A stretch of DNA of 64,000 bases from Rhodococcus sp. OK519 (lineage in GTDB: Bacteria > Actinomycetota > Actinomycetes > Mycobacteriales > Mycobacteriaceae), in contig NZ_QAOW01000010.1 of the NCBI RefSeq assembly GCF_003051005.1, forward strand, positions 1 to 64,000, read 5' to 3'. Positions within the stretch are counted from its first letter, which is position 1; the number at the start of each line of letters is the position of its first letter. Shown here piece after piece: positions 7,547-15,498 of this stretch. Under the pieces are notes generated by a model. The model was not told where the DNA came from and made no database searches. It saw nothing but the letters and a program-made list of their open reading frames with translations. The translations under genes were made by a program, and so were the position numbers.

Positions 7547-9049
7547 ATGAACATCCTGACCCTTCTCGAGATCGCCGCCGGCGCGGACGGCGACCGAGTT
7601 GCCATCGGCGACAAGCACGACGGCCTCACCTACGCCCGCTTGCTCGAACTGGCGGGCGCGTTCGCGGCCGGCCGCACGGATGCCGCCGAGCAGACAGTCT
7701 TGTACGGATCGACGGCCTCTCCGGCTTTCCCGATCGCGCTGTTCGGTTCGGCGTGGAGCGGAGTCCCCTTCGCGCCGATCAGCTATCGACTCGCCGACGA
7801 ACCCCTGCGCCGACTCGTCGAAGGGCGGGCGCCCGCCCTCCTCGTCGCCGACGGCACCGTCGCCGACATCGGCGCGCAGGTGGACGGTGTCGAGACCGTG
7901 GGCCCGGTGGCGCTGGTCGAGAACCTCTGCGCCGCTCCCACTGTCGAGATCGCGCCCGCGGAGCAGGATCCCGAGGCGCCGGCGGTCCTGCTGCACACCA
8001 GCGGCACCACCGGCACGCCCAAGGTAGCGGTCCTGCGCCACCGGCATCTGGTCTCGTACGTCCTCGGTGGCACCGAACTGTTCAGCGCAGGACCTGACGA
8101 GGCCGCCCTCGTCAGCGTGCCCCCGTACCACATCGCGGGCGTTGCGGGACTGCTGACAGGTCTCTACAGCGGCCGTCGGATCGTGCAGATGCCGAACTTC
8201 GACGAGCGGGAGTGGGTCCGCCTCGTGCGCGAACAGGGGATCACCCACGCGATGGTCGTGCCGACGATGCTCGCCCGCATCGTGGATGTGCTGGCCGAGG
8301 ACGGGCGCGGTCTGCCCTCGCTGCGCCACCTCTCCTACGGCGGCGGCCGCATGCCGTTGCCTGTCATCGAGAGGGCTCTGGAACTGCTGCCGGAGGTCGC
8401 CTTCGTCAACGGCTACGGACTGACCGAAACTTCCTCGTCCATCGCCGTTCTCGGACCCGCGGAGCATCGTGCCGCCGTCGAGGCTGTCGATCCGGTGATC
8501 CGGCGGAGGCTGGGATCGGTGGGCCTGCCCGTTCCCGATGTCGAGATCGTCGTTCGTGACGATGATGGGCTCGCCGTCCCGGCCGGGGAACGCGGCGAAC
8601 TGTGGGTGCGCGGCGCGCAGGTGTCGGGGGAGTACGCCGGAGTCTCGATGCTCGATGCCGACGGTTGGTTCCGGACCAAGGACGGAGGCTGGATCGACGA
8701 CGAGGGCTACGTCTTCGTGGAAGGACGCCTCGACGACGTCATCGTCCGCGGCGGCGAGAACTTGTCGCCCGGCGAGATCGAAGACGTGATCGGCGAGCAC
8801 CCGCACGTCGAGGACGTCGTCGTCTACGGCGTCCCCGACGACCAGTGGGGTGAGGTCGTCGTCGCGGCCGTCGTGCCGCGGGCGGACGGAGCGGTCGACG
8901 CCGCCGAGATCCAGGCATGGGTGGGCGGCAGACTCCGGTCGTCTCGGGTACCGGCGCACGTCGAGTTCCGGACGGCCCTGCCCCGCACCGACCTCGGCAA
9001 GGTGCTGCGCCGCGTGCTGCGCGAGCAGTTCGTCCCCGTCACCGCCTGA
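7547..9049 (+). CDS. Acyl-CoA synthetase (AMP-binding family)
   Basis: The 500-residue product belongs to the ANL superfamily. The phosphate loop is LLHTSGTTGTPK at about residue 147, NGYGLTETSS forms the A5 region, and the hinge is GRLDDVIVRGGENLSPGEIE. The catalytic lysine lies in RTDLGKVLRR near the C-terminus. It should activate a carboxylic acid to its CoA thioester with ATP, most likely the entry step of this pathway. It starts behind TGAGGAG, 8 bp after the small gene. The substrate-binding region does not single out fatty, aromatic or terpenoid acids. Confidence 0.92.
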   Translation: MNILTLLEIAAGADGDRVAIGDKHDGLTYARLLELAGAFAAGRTDAAEQTVLYGSTASPAFPIALFGSAWSGVPFAPISYRLADEPLRRLVEGRAPALLVADGTVADIGAQVDGVETVGPVALVENLCAAPTVEIAPAEQDPEAPAVLLHTSGTTGTPKVAVLRHRHLVSYVLGGTELFSAGPDEAALVSVPPYHIAGVAGLLTGLYSGRRIVQMPNFDEREWVRLVREQGITHAMVVPTMLARIVDVLAEDGRGLPSLRHLSYGGGRMPLPVIERALELLPEVAFVNGYGLTETSSSIAVLGPAEHRAAVEAVDPVIRRRLGSVGLPVPDVEIVVRDDDGLAVPAGERGELWVRGAQVSGEYAGVSMLDADGWFRTKDGGWIDDEGYVFVEGRLDDVIVRGGENLSPGEIEDVIGEHPHVEDVVVYGVPDDQWGEVVVAAVVPRADGAVDAAEIQAWVGGRLRSSRVPAHVEFRTALPRTDLGKVLRRVLREQFVPVTA

Positions 9050-9078
9050 CGACCCCCCAGCGATCGAAAGGATCCACA

Positions 9079-11454
9079 GTGCAACAGCAGGATGTGCTGC
9101 TTCGGGATTTCCGCGTGGTCGACTTCTCCACGGGTATCGCAGGTTCCTACTGCACCAAGATGCTGGTGGACGCGGGCGCGGATGTCGTCAAGGTAGAGAC
9201 CGGCGCCGACGGTGACCCGTTGCGGTGCTGGCGACAGAGCGGCGACACCGGCCCCGGCGACGGTGCCCTGTTCCAGTACCTGGCGGCAGGAAAGCGATCG
9301 ATCCGCGGTTCGTTGCGCGACAGCCGCGTTCGCGAATTCGTCGCCGGCGCCGACCTCGTGGTCGAGTCCGGTGAATTGACTACGGATGACATCGAATTCG
9401 TCCGCCGGACAACCCCCGGCGTGGACATCTTGTCGGTCACCCCGTTCGGACGCACCGGACCGTGGGCCCACCTGCCGGCCACCGACTTCACTCTCCAGGC
9501 ACTCGCGGGTTCGATGGCCATTCGCGGACCGGAGGGCCGGGAACCGCTACAGGCCGGAGGACGCCTCGGCGAGTGGATCGCCGGATCGTTCGCGGCAGCC
9601 ACCGCGCTGGGCCTGCGGGTCGGGGCCGCCGGCCGCGGACGCGGCGGCGAGTGGGCGGATCTGTCGATGCTCGAATCCATGGGCGTCGCAATGGCTCTCT
9701 ATCATCCCGTGACAGCCGTGTTGTCGGGTGCGCCCGGACGGCGCACGCCTCGGACGGTGGAGATCCCGTCGATCGAGCACGGTCTCGACGGCTATGTCGG
9801 CTTCTGCACGATCACCGCGCAGATGTTCGAGGACTTCCTGATCATGATCGACCGTGCCGACCTGCTCGCGGACGACTCGATCGTCGACGTGCGCAGGCGC
9901 CAGGAACGCTACGCCGAGTTCAAGTCGACGATCGAATCCTGGACCACGTCGATGCCGGTCGAGGCGATCGACGAGATTGCCAGTGCCATGCGGATTCCCG
10001 TCGCTCCGATCGGGACACCCGAGACGGTCACGCAGAACATGCACTTCGCCGAGCGCGGGGTGTTCGTCGAAAACCCCGCGGGCTTCGTCCAGCCCCGGCG
10101 GCCGTACCTGGTCGACGGCGCACTGCCCGATCCCGTCCGCGCCGCCCCGTCGCTCGGCGAACACGACAGCGATCGGCCGTGGAATCCGCGCACGCAACCC
10201 TCACGCACGCTCGACGAGACGGACGACGCACCCCTGGCCGGGGTCCGGGTCCTCGACCTGACCGCATTCTGGGCGGGTCCTGCTGCGACCCAACTGCTCG
10301 CGGGAATGGGCGCCGAGGTCATCAAGGTCGAGTCCGTGCAGCGTCCCGACGGGATGCGCTTCACCTCGACCAGATCGCCGGGCGAACCCGATTGGTGGGA
10401 GGCAGGTGGCGTCTATCAGGGTGCCAACGCGGGCAAACTCGGTGTGACACTGGACCTGAGTAGGCCCGAGGGTGTGGATGTGTTGCTCGAGATGATTCGC
10501 AACTCCGACATCGTCATCGAGAACTTCTCGCCCCGAGTCCTCGACAACTTCGGCCTCACCTGGGAGCGGATTCACGAGGCGAACCCCGCCGCGGTGTTCG
10601 TCCGGATGCCCGCGTTCGGGCTGTCGGGCCCCTGGCGGGACCGCACCGGATTCGCGCAGACGATGGAACAGGCCACCGGGCTGTCGTGGATGACGGGCTA
10701 CCGCGACGGCAGCCCGATGGTCCTCAAGGGCCCGTGCGATCCCGTCGCCGGACTGCACGCCGTGGTCGCGACGCTCTCGGCGCTCGAACTTGCGCGATCC
10801 CGCGGCCGGGGCTGCTTCGTCGAGGTGCCCATGGTGGAAAGCGCGCTCAACGTGGCCGCCGAGATGGTGATCGAACACAGCGCCTACGGCAACGCCCTGT
10901 CCCGGGACGGAAATCGCGGCCCGATCGGAGCCCCGCAGGGTGTGTACCGGTGCGCGGGCGAGGAGAACTGGCTGGCGGTCGCGGTCACCGACGACGCCCG
11001 ATGGGAGGCCGCGTGCGACGTTCTGGGTTTTCCGGACTCCGTGCTCGAACCCGAGTTCGCTTCCGCGAACGGTCGTCGTCGCCACCACGATCGCCTCGAC
11101 GAACTGCTCACCGAGTTCTGCGCGGCCCGTGACGTCGATGAGCTCGAGGGGGCACTGACCTCGCGGGGCATCGCGGCCGCCCGCGTCGTCGACCCGAGCC
11201 GGATCCTCGACAACCCGCAGGTGCGGGCCCGCGGTTTCCCGGAGAAGCTCGACCACCCGGTCCTCGGCACATTCGAGATCCCGGGCCTCCCTGTGGTGTT
11301 CGCCTCGCACTCCGGACCGGCCTTCACCGTGCCGGCGCCCCTGCTCGGCCAGCACAACGCCGAGGTGCTCACCGCACTGGCCGGGGTGGACCCGGAGCGT
11401 CTCGTGCAGCTTTCCGATGCCGACGTGATCGGCCATCGCCCCCTTCATCTTTGA
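9079..11454 (+). CDS. Duplicated class III CoA-transferase (tandem CaiB/BaiF domains)
   Basis: The 791-residue product starts at a GTG behind AAAGGA, and the frame upstream of it overlaps the ligase. It holds two complete CaiB/BaiF copies. Copy 1 (about 1-380) starts VVDFSTGIAGSYCTKMLVDA and has DVVKVE. Copy 2 (about 390-791) starts VRVLDLTAFWAGPAATQLLA and has EVIKVES, IVIENFSPRVLDNFGL and VEVPMVESA. Family III transferases move CoA between carboxylic acids without a ping-pong free-CoA step, usually as interlocked homodimers, and a covalent tandem could replace the dimer. Single-domain members are about 400 residues. Here it may recycle CoA from a product to the incoming acid, complementing the ligase. 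Confidence 0.9.
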   Translation: MQQQDVLLRDFRVVDFSTGIAGSYCTKMLVDAGADVVKVETGADGDPLRCWRQSGDTGPGDGALFQYLAAGKRSIRGSLRDSRVREFVAGADLVVESGELTTDDIEFVRRTTPGVDILSVTPFGRTGPWAHLPATDFTLQALAGSMAIRGPEGREPLQAGGRLGEWIAGSFAAATALGLRVGAAGRGRGGEWADLSMLESMGVAMALYHPVTAVLSGAPGRRTPRTVEIPSIEHGLDGYVGFCTITAQMFEDFLIMIDRADLLADDSIVDVRRRQERYAEFKSTIESWTTSMPVEAIDEIASAMRIPVAPIGTPETVTQNMHFAERGVFVENPAGFVQPRRPYLVDGALPDPVRAAPSLGEHDSDRPWNPRTQPSRTLDETDDAPLAGVRVLDLTAFWAGPAATQLLAGMGAEVIKVESVQRPDGMRFTSTRSPGEPDWWEAGGVYQGANAGKLGVTLDLSRPEGVDVLLEMIRNSDIVIENFSPRVLDNFGLTWERIHEANPAAVFVRMPAFGLSGPWRDRTGFAQTMEQATGLSWMTGYRDGSPMVLKGPCDPVAGLHAVVATLSALELARSRGRGCFVEVPMVESALNVAAEMVIEHSAYGNALSRDGNRGPIGAPQGVYRCAGEENWLAVAVTDDARWEAACDVLGFPDSVLEPEFASANGRRRHHDRLDELLTEFCAARDVDELEGALTSRGIAAARVVDPSRILDNPQVRARGFPEKLDHPVLGTFEIPGLPVVFASHSGPAFTVPAPLLGQHNAEVLTALAGVDPERLVQLSDADVIGHRPLHL

Positions 11455-11474
11455 TCCTGACAGGAGTACTCGAT

Positions 11475-12641
11475 GTGAGCGCACATCCCTTTCGCGACGT
11501 GGTGATCGTCGCGGCCTACAACACCGAGCAGGCGCGGGTGTTGGAGGGCCACGACAGTTTCACGATCAGCCTCGATGCCGCACGCGGCGCCATTGCCGAG
11601 TCCGGTATCGACCCGACCACGATCGACGGCGTGTACAGCAAGACTGCGCCGCAGCTCATCTACTCGCTGGGCCTGGGCCCGGTCTGGAACGCGAACAACC
11701 CGGGCGGCATCACCGGCGTCCTGCACGCGGCGAGTGTCGTTGCCGCAGGACTGTGCGAGACCGTGCTCGTCGCCGACGGCGAGGCCGGCCGCTACACCGA
11801 ACGTGAATCCACCGCACCGTGGACGCGACCGTCCAACGAGTTCGTCGCCCCGTTCGGCCTCTACACGGCTTCGGAGTTCGCGCTCATCGCCCGACGACAC
11901 ATGCACCAGCACGGCACGACACCGGAACAGATGGCATCGGTGGCCGCCCGGATCCGCAACAACGGCAACATCAATCCGGACGCGATCTACTACGGGCGTG
12001 GCCCGTTCACCGTCGAGGACATCCTGGCCTCGCGCATGATCGCGGATCCGTTCCACCTGCTCGACTGCGCCATGACGTCCGAGGGCGGCTGCGCGCTCAT
12101 CATCACCACTGCCGAGCGTGCGAAGGATCTACCCGGCAAGCCCGTCTACGTTCTCGGCGGCGGACTGGACCACATGGGGCCGTCGTACCAGCACGCACCG
12201 AGCTGGGACCTCGGGAGCCGGTCCTCCGACATCCCCAACGGCTACGTCGGTCGTCGGGCGGCGCGTAAGTCGTTCGCGATGGCCGGACTGCAGCCTGCCG
12301 ATGTGGACGTGGCCGAGCTCTACGATCCGTTCTCGTTCGAGATCATCAGGCAGTTCGAGGCTTTCGAGTTCTGTGGCGACGGCGACGGCGGCGAGTGGGT
12401 TGTCGAGAACGTCGCCGGCGACGATCCGAAACTCCCGATGACCACCGATGGCGGCTTGATGTCGTACAGCCACGGCGGTGGGATCGTGCAGCTGACTCAG
12501 CGCATCGCGCGGGGTGTGCACCAACTCCAAGGCGTGTGCGAGACCAACCAGGTGAACGACGCCGAGGTGGTGCTGTGCAGCAACGGCGGCGCCGGCGCCT
12601 TCTTCACCGACGTCCTGCTACTGGGAAGTGAGCGACCATGA
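11475..12641 (+). CDS. Thiolase-fold lipid-transfer-type protein without the nucleophilic Cys (Ltp2-like retro-aldolase candidate)
   Basis: The 388-residue product has the SCP2-thiolase fold: IDGVYSK, GGITGVLHAASVVAAGL, MTSEGGCALII, DVAELYDPFSFEI and MSYSHGGGIVQL. Where thiolases carry the nucleophilic Cys (N-x-C-x-S-G), this has the stretch GVLHAAS with no Cys, so normal thiolysis looks unlikely. Known Ltp2-type proteins lack this Cys and, with a DUF35 partner, split beta-hydroxyacyl-CoA side chains by retro-aldol chemistry. The very next gene encodes a DUF35 protein with a 4-bp overlap. GTG 11475 was chosen for AGGAG 8 nt upstream; a TTG 24 bp earlier is the alternative. Confidence 0.85.
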   Translation: MSAHPFRDVVIVAAYNTEQARVLEGHDSFTISLDAARGAIAESGIDPTTIDGVYSKTAPQLIYSLGLGPVWNANNPGGITGVLHAASVVAAGLCETVLVADGEAGRYTERESTAPWTRPSNEFVAPFGLYTASEFALIARRHMHQHGTTPEQMASVAARIRNNGNINPDAIYYGRGPFTVEDILASRMIADPFHLLDCAMTSEGGCALIITTAERAKDLPGKPVYVLGGGLDHMGPSYQHAPSWDLGSRSSDIPNGYVGRRAARKSFAMAGLQPADVDVAELYDPFSFEIIRQFEAFEFCGDGDGGEWVVENVAGDDPKLPMTTDGGLMSYSHGGGIVQLTQRIARGVHQLQGVCETNQVNDAEVVLCSNGGAGAFFTDVLLLGSERP

Positions 12642-13090
12642 GCGAGCACACGATCGTCACCGTGCTGGGCCCGCAGCGGGCCGGGATCCCGCTGCCGACC
12701 CCCACCGTGCTGTCCCGGCCGTTCTGGGAGGGTTGCGCCGAGGGAGAGCTGCGCTATCAGCGCTGCACCGCCTGCGGCCGTGCCGAATTCGACCCCAACA
12801 TGCTCTGCCGCGGGTGCGGTTCGGATGACCTCGAGTGGCAGGTCAGCGCCGGCCGCGGCACCGTCTACAGCTACACCGAGGTCACGCGACCGCAGACGCC
12901 GGCGTTCACCAGTCCGTACGTCGTGGTGATCGTCGAACTGGACGAGGGCTACCACATGGTGTCCAACATCGTCGGCTGCACGACCGCCGATGTGCGGATC
13001 GGGATGCCGGTCGCCGTCGAGTTCCACGAGATCGACGGTGGCGTCGTCCTCCCGTACTTCGCCCCGACGGCCGGCGGGGTGAACCCGTGA
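12638..13090 (+). CDS. Zinc-ribbon/OB-fold DUF35 protein, partner of the thiolase-fold protein
   Basis: The 150-residue product has an N-terminal helix, then a rubredoxin-like zinc ribbon formed by CTAC and CRGC (about residues 45-67), and an OB-fold with GTVYSYTEV, YVVVIVELDEG and RIGMPVAVEF. DUF35 proteins bind acyl-CoA thioesters and pair with thiolase-fold or dehydratase enzymes, as in the ChsH2/Ltp2 complex of steroid side-chain cleavage. The ATG overlaps the end of the preceding gene (ATGA), a strong sign of stoichiometric coupling. It is very probably the second subunit of that enzyme. Confidence 0.92.
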   Translation: MSEHTIVTVLGPQRAGIPLPTPTVLSRPFWEGCAEGELRYQRCTACGRAEFDPNMLCRGCGSDDLEWQVSAGRGTVYSYTEVTRPQTPAFTSPYVVVIVELDEGYHMVSNIVGCTTADVRIGMPVAVEFHEIDGGVVLPYFAPTAGGVNP

Positions 13091-13980
13091 GCGCCGACGC
13101 GACTCCGCATGTCGCCGTGGTCACCGGCGCGAGTCGCGGCATCGGACGTGCGATCGCCCGCCGATTCGCTGCGGACGGCATCCACGTCCTGGCGGTCTCG
13201 CGTTCGCTGCGGGCCGGCGACGGACGCCTGCAGGGTTCGCTCGAGGAGACGGTCGCGCAGATCGCCGCGGACGGCGGCGCCGCTGCCCCGCTCGTGTTCG
13301 ACCTCGGTGACCCGTCCGCGGACCGTGCATCGGTGATCGCGCACGCCGAACAGACCTTCGGTGCGCCCGTGGACATCCTCGTCAACAACGCCGCGGCGAC
13401 CCGCCGATTCGATCAGTTGTACGGCGAGATGACGCGCGAGTCCTTCTACGACTCGGTGGAGACGAACGTCTGGGCCGGCTGGGATCTCGCCACCGCGGCG
13501 GTGCCCGGCATGCGCAGTCGCGGCGCCGGGTGGATCCTGAGCATCTCGTCGACTCAGGCCGGCCCGCGCAAGGGGCCGCCGTTCGCGCCGAACTCGACCT
13601 TCGGCGCCTGCCTGTACGGCGGCACGAAGGCGATGATCGACCGCATCACGACCGGCGCGGCCATGGATCTGTACGACGACAACATCGCGGTGAACACCTT
13701 GGCACCGGAGTATTCGATCGCGACCGAGAACGCGCTGACCGTGCCGGGCGTCACCACGAACAATTCCGAACCGGAGGAAACCATCGCGGAGGCCGCGTTG
13801 GCGCTGTGTACCGGGGACCCCAAGGCGCTGACCGGAAAGATCACGCGCAACCTCGGCCTGCTCGTCGAGCTGAATCGCCCGGTCCGCACGCTCGACGGTA
13901 CGTCGCTCGTTCCCGGGTGGCAGCCCGCGGACATCGACACGACGCGGATTCGGCCGGGATACCTCTCCGCCGTCATCTGA
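13087..13980 (+). CDS. Short-chain dehydrogenase/reductase
   Basis: The 297-residue product starts at a GTG overlapping the previous stop (GTGA). The cofactor loop is VTGASRGIGRAIA, with NNAA at strand 4, Ser in SISSTQ and Tyr-Lys in LYGGTKAM. It is somewhat longer than classical SDRs, with a 40-residue C-terminal tail after the Rossmann fold. It probably oxidises the hydroxy intermediate or reduces the aldehyde/ketone released by the aldolase-like pair just upstream, but that is inferred only from gene order. Confidence 0.87.
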   Translation: MSADATPHVAVVTGASRGIGRAIARRFAADGIHVLAVSRSLRAGDGRLQGSLEETVAQIAADGGAAAPLVFDLGDPSADRASVIAHAEQTFGAPVDILVNNAAATRRFDQLYGEMTRESFYDSVETNVWAGWDLATAAVPGMRSRGAGWILSISSTQAGPRKGPPFAPNSTFGACLYGGTKAMIDRITTGAAMDLYDDNIAVNTLAPEYSIATENALTVPGVTTNNSEPEETIAEAALALCTGDPKALTGKITRNLGLLVELNRPVRTLDGTSLVPGWQPADIDTTRIRPGYLSAVI

Positions 13981-14027
13981 CGTGGCGGACTCCGCGCACG
14001 ATTTCGCGGATACCCGCCCCATTCTTT

Positions 14028-14043
14028 GCAACAATCGTTTGTT
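14028..14043. promoter_or_regulatory. Cluster operator copy 3, upstream of the amidohydrolase gene
   Basis: GCAACAATCGTTTGTT matches copies 1 and 2 and ends 25 bp before the start codon at 14069. It marks a second promoter inside the long plus-strand series, so the amidohydrolase-dehydrogenase part can be regulated by the same repressor. Confidence 0.65.
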
Positions 14044-14068
14044 ACAGACTTTTACAGGAGGCACGTCA

Positions 14069-15232
14069 ATGCCACTCCAGCCGTGGATGAAGCTCGTCTC
14101 GGTCGATGACCACCTCATCGAGCACCCCACTGTGTGGGCCGACCGTCTGCCCACCAAATTCCTCGAGGCCGGCCCCCGCATCGTCGAGGAGCCTTCGCCG
14201 TCGGGTGGTGCGCCCATGCAGGTCTGGAACTACCAGGGCCGCCGTTTCCCCGCGATCGGGCTCAACGCGGTAGCGGGTAAGAATCCCGAGGACTTCGGGA
14301 TGGAACCGGTCCGCTACTCCGACATGATCCCGGGTTGCTACGACCCCAAGGCTCGACTGGCCGACATGGACCTCGACGGCGTGTGGGCACAGACCTGCTT
14401 CCCGTCGTTCCCGCGCTTCGCCGGGGCACTGTTCACCGTCGAGAGCAAGGACATGGAGCTGGCGCTGCTGAGCGTCAAGGCTTACAACGACTACGTCCTC
14501 GACGAGTGGTGCGCGGCCGCGCCCGACCGGTTCATCCCGGTGATCATCCTGCCGCTGTGGGACATCGCGGAATGCGTCGAGGAGATTCAGCGCACTGCCG
14601 CGAAGGGCGCCAAGGGCATCACCTTCCCGGAGGATCCGGTTCCGCTCGGGCTGCCGTCGTACTACACCGACCACTGGGACCCGGTCTTCGCCGCCGCCCA
14701 GGACACGGGCATGCCGCTGTGTATGCACTTCGGCTCCTCGGGTCGTCCGCCGGCGACCGCGGAGGAGGCCCCGTACGCGGTGACCATCTCGCTGTACGCG
14801 ACCAACATGATGTCCTCGACCTCGCACCTGCTGTTCTCGCCGGTGTTCCACAAGTTCCCGGGCCTCAAGGTGGCGCTGTCCGAGGGCAACATCGGTTGGG
14901 TGCCTTACATGCTCGAGCGGATCGACGCGGTTTGGGAGCGTCATCGTCACTACCAGAACGTCGTTCAGGATGTGGTGCCGTCGACGCTGTGGTTCAAGAA
15001 TATGTACGGCTGCTTCATCGACGACGACTTCGGCCTGAAGAACCGGCATGTCGTCGGCCTCGACAACATCACCTGGGAGTGCGACTACCCGCACTCGGAC
15101 TCCTACTGGCCCAACAGTCGCAAGCATGCCGAGTTCCGTTTCCAGGACGTGCCGGACGACGAGGTCGTCAAGATCGTCGAGACCAACGCCCGCCGACTGT
15201 TCAACTTCCACGACGACGGTGGGAAGGCGTGA
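14069..15232 (+). CDS. Amidohydrolase-2 family (ACMSD-like) metal-dependent hydrolase or decarboxylase
   Basis: The 387-residue product begins at an ATG behind AGGAGG. It has the amidohydrolase-2 pattern: SVDDHLIE in place of the N-terminal metal motif, LCMHFGSSG for the next His, LSEGNIGW, and ECDYPHSDS with the late Asp. Members hydrolyse or decarboxylate ring acids, or act on lactones and amides, so the reaction is open. Its own operator copy and promoter precede it, and it overlaps the next small gene by 4 bp (GTGA), showing a second coupled sub-operon. It may act on the ring-opened or core product of the pathway. Confidence 0.88.
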   Translation: MPLQPWMKLVSVDDHLIEHPTVWADRLPTKFLEAGPRIVEEPSPSGGAPMQVWNYQGRRFPAIGLNAVAGKNPEDFGMEPVRYSDMIPGCYDPKARLADMDLDGVWAQTCFPSFPRFAGALFTVESKDMELALLSVKAYNDYVLDEWCAAAPDRFIPVIILPLWDIAECVEEIQRTAAKGAKGITFPEDPVPLGLPSYYTDHWDPVFAAAQDTGMPLCMHFGSSGRPPATAEEAPYAVTISLYATNMMSSTSHLLFSPVFHKFPGLKVALSEGNIGWVPYMLERIDAVWERHRHYQNVVQDVVPSTLWFKNMYGCFIDDDFGLKNRHVVGLDNITWECDYPHSDSYWPNSRKHAEFRFQDVPDDEVVKIVETNARRLFNFHDDGGKA

Positions 15233-15498
15233 CCTCGCCCGATAAGTTCGGCTGGCAGCAACCCCCGATCACGCCGATGACGGCGGAGGAGCGGATCGAG
15301 GCCGACGACTGGGTCGAGCAGGACCTGCTCACCCGGGACCTGGCCGCCGAGCGCCTCGACGCCGTCGTCGCGCAGGCGACCGCGGAACTCGACCATCTCG
15401 AAAAGGTGGATGCCGATCCGGCGGCGATCGAGTTGGTACGCAAACGGATCACAGCGGCCGAGGCGTCCCGCCGCTACGTGGAGGAGGGCCGGAAGTGA
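15229..15498 (+). CDS. Small charged hypothetical protein between the amidohydrolase and MDR genes
   Basis: The 89-residue product starts at a GTG that overlaps the previous stop by 4 bp and ends overlapping the next start by 4 bp, so it is a real, translationally coupled gene. It begins SPDKFGWQQPPITPMTAEER and continues as a mostly helical, strongly acidic and charged chain (ADDWVEQDLLTRDLAAERLD, then LVRKRITAAEASRRYVEEG). No Cys, signal peptide or known domain is visible. Helical amphipathic spacing suggests a small subunit or chaperone for one of its neighbours. I do not recognise the family. Confidence 0.78.
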   Translation: MTSPDKFGWQQPPITPMTAEERIEADDWVEQDLLTRDLAAERLDAVVAQATAELDHLEKVDADPAAIELVRKRITAAEASRRYVEEGRK

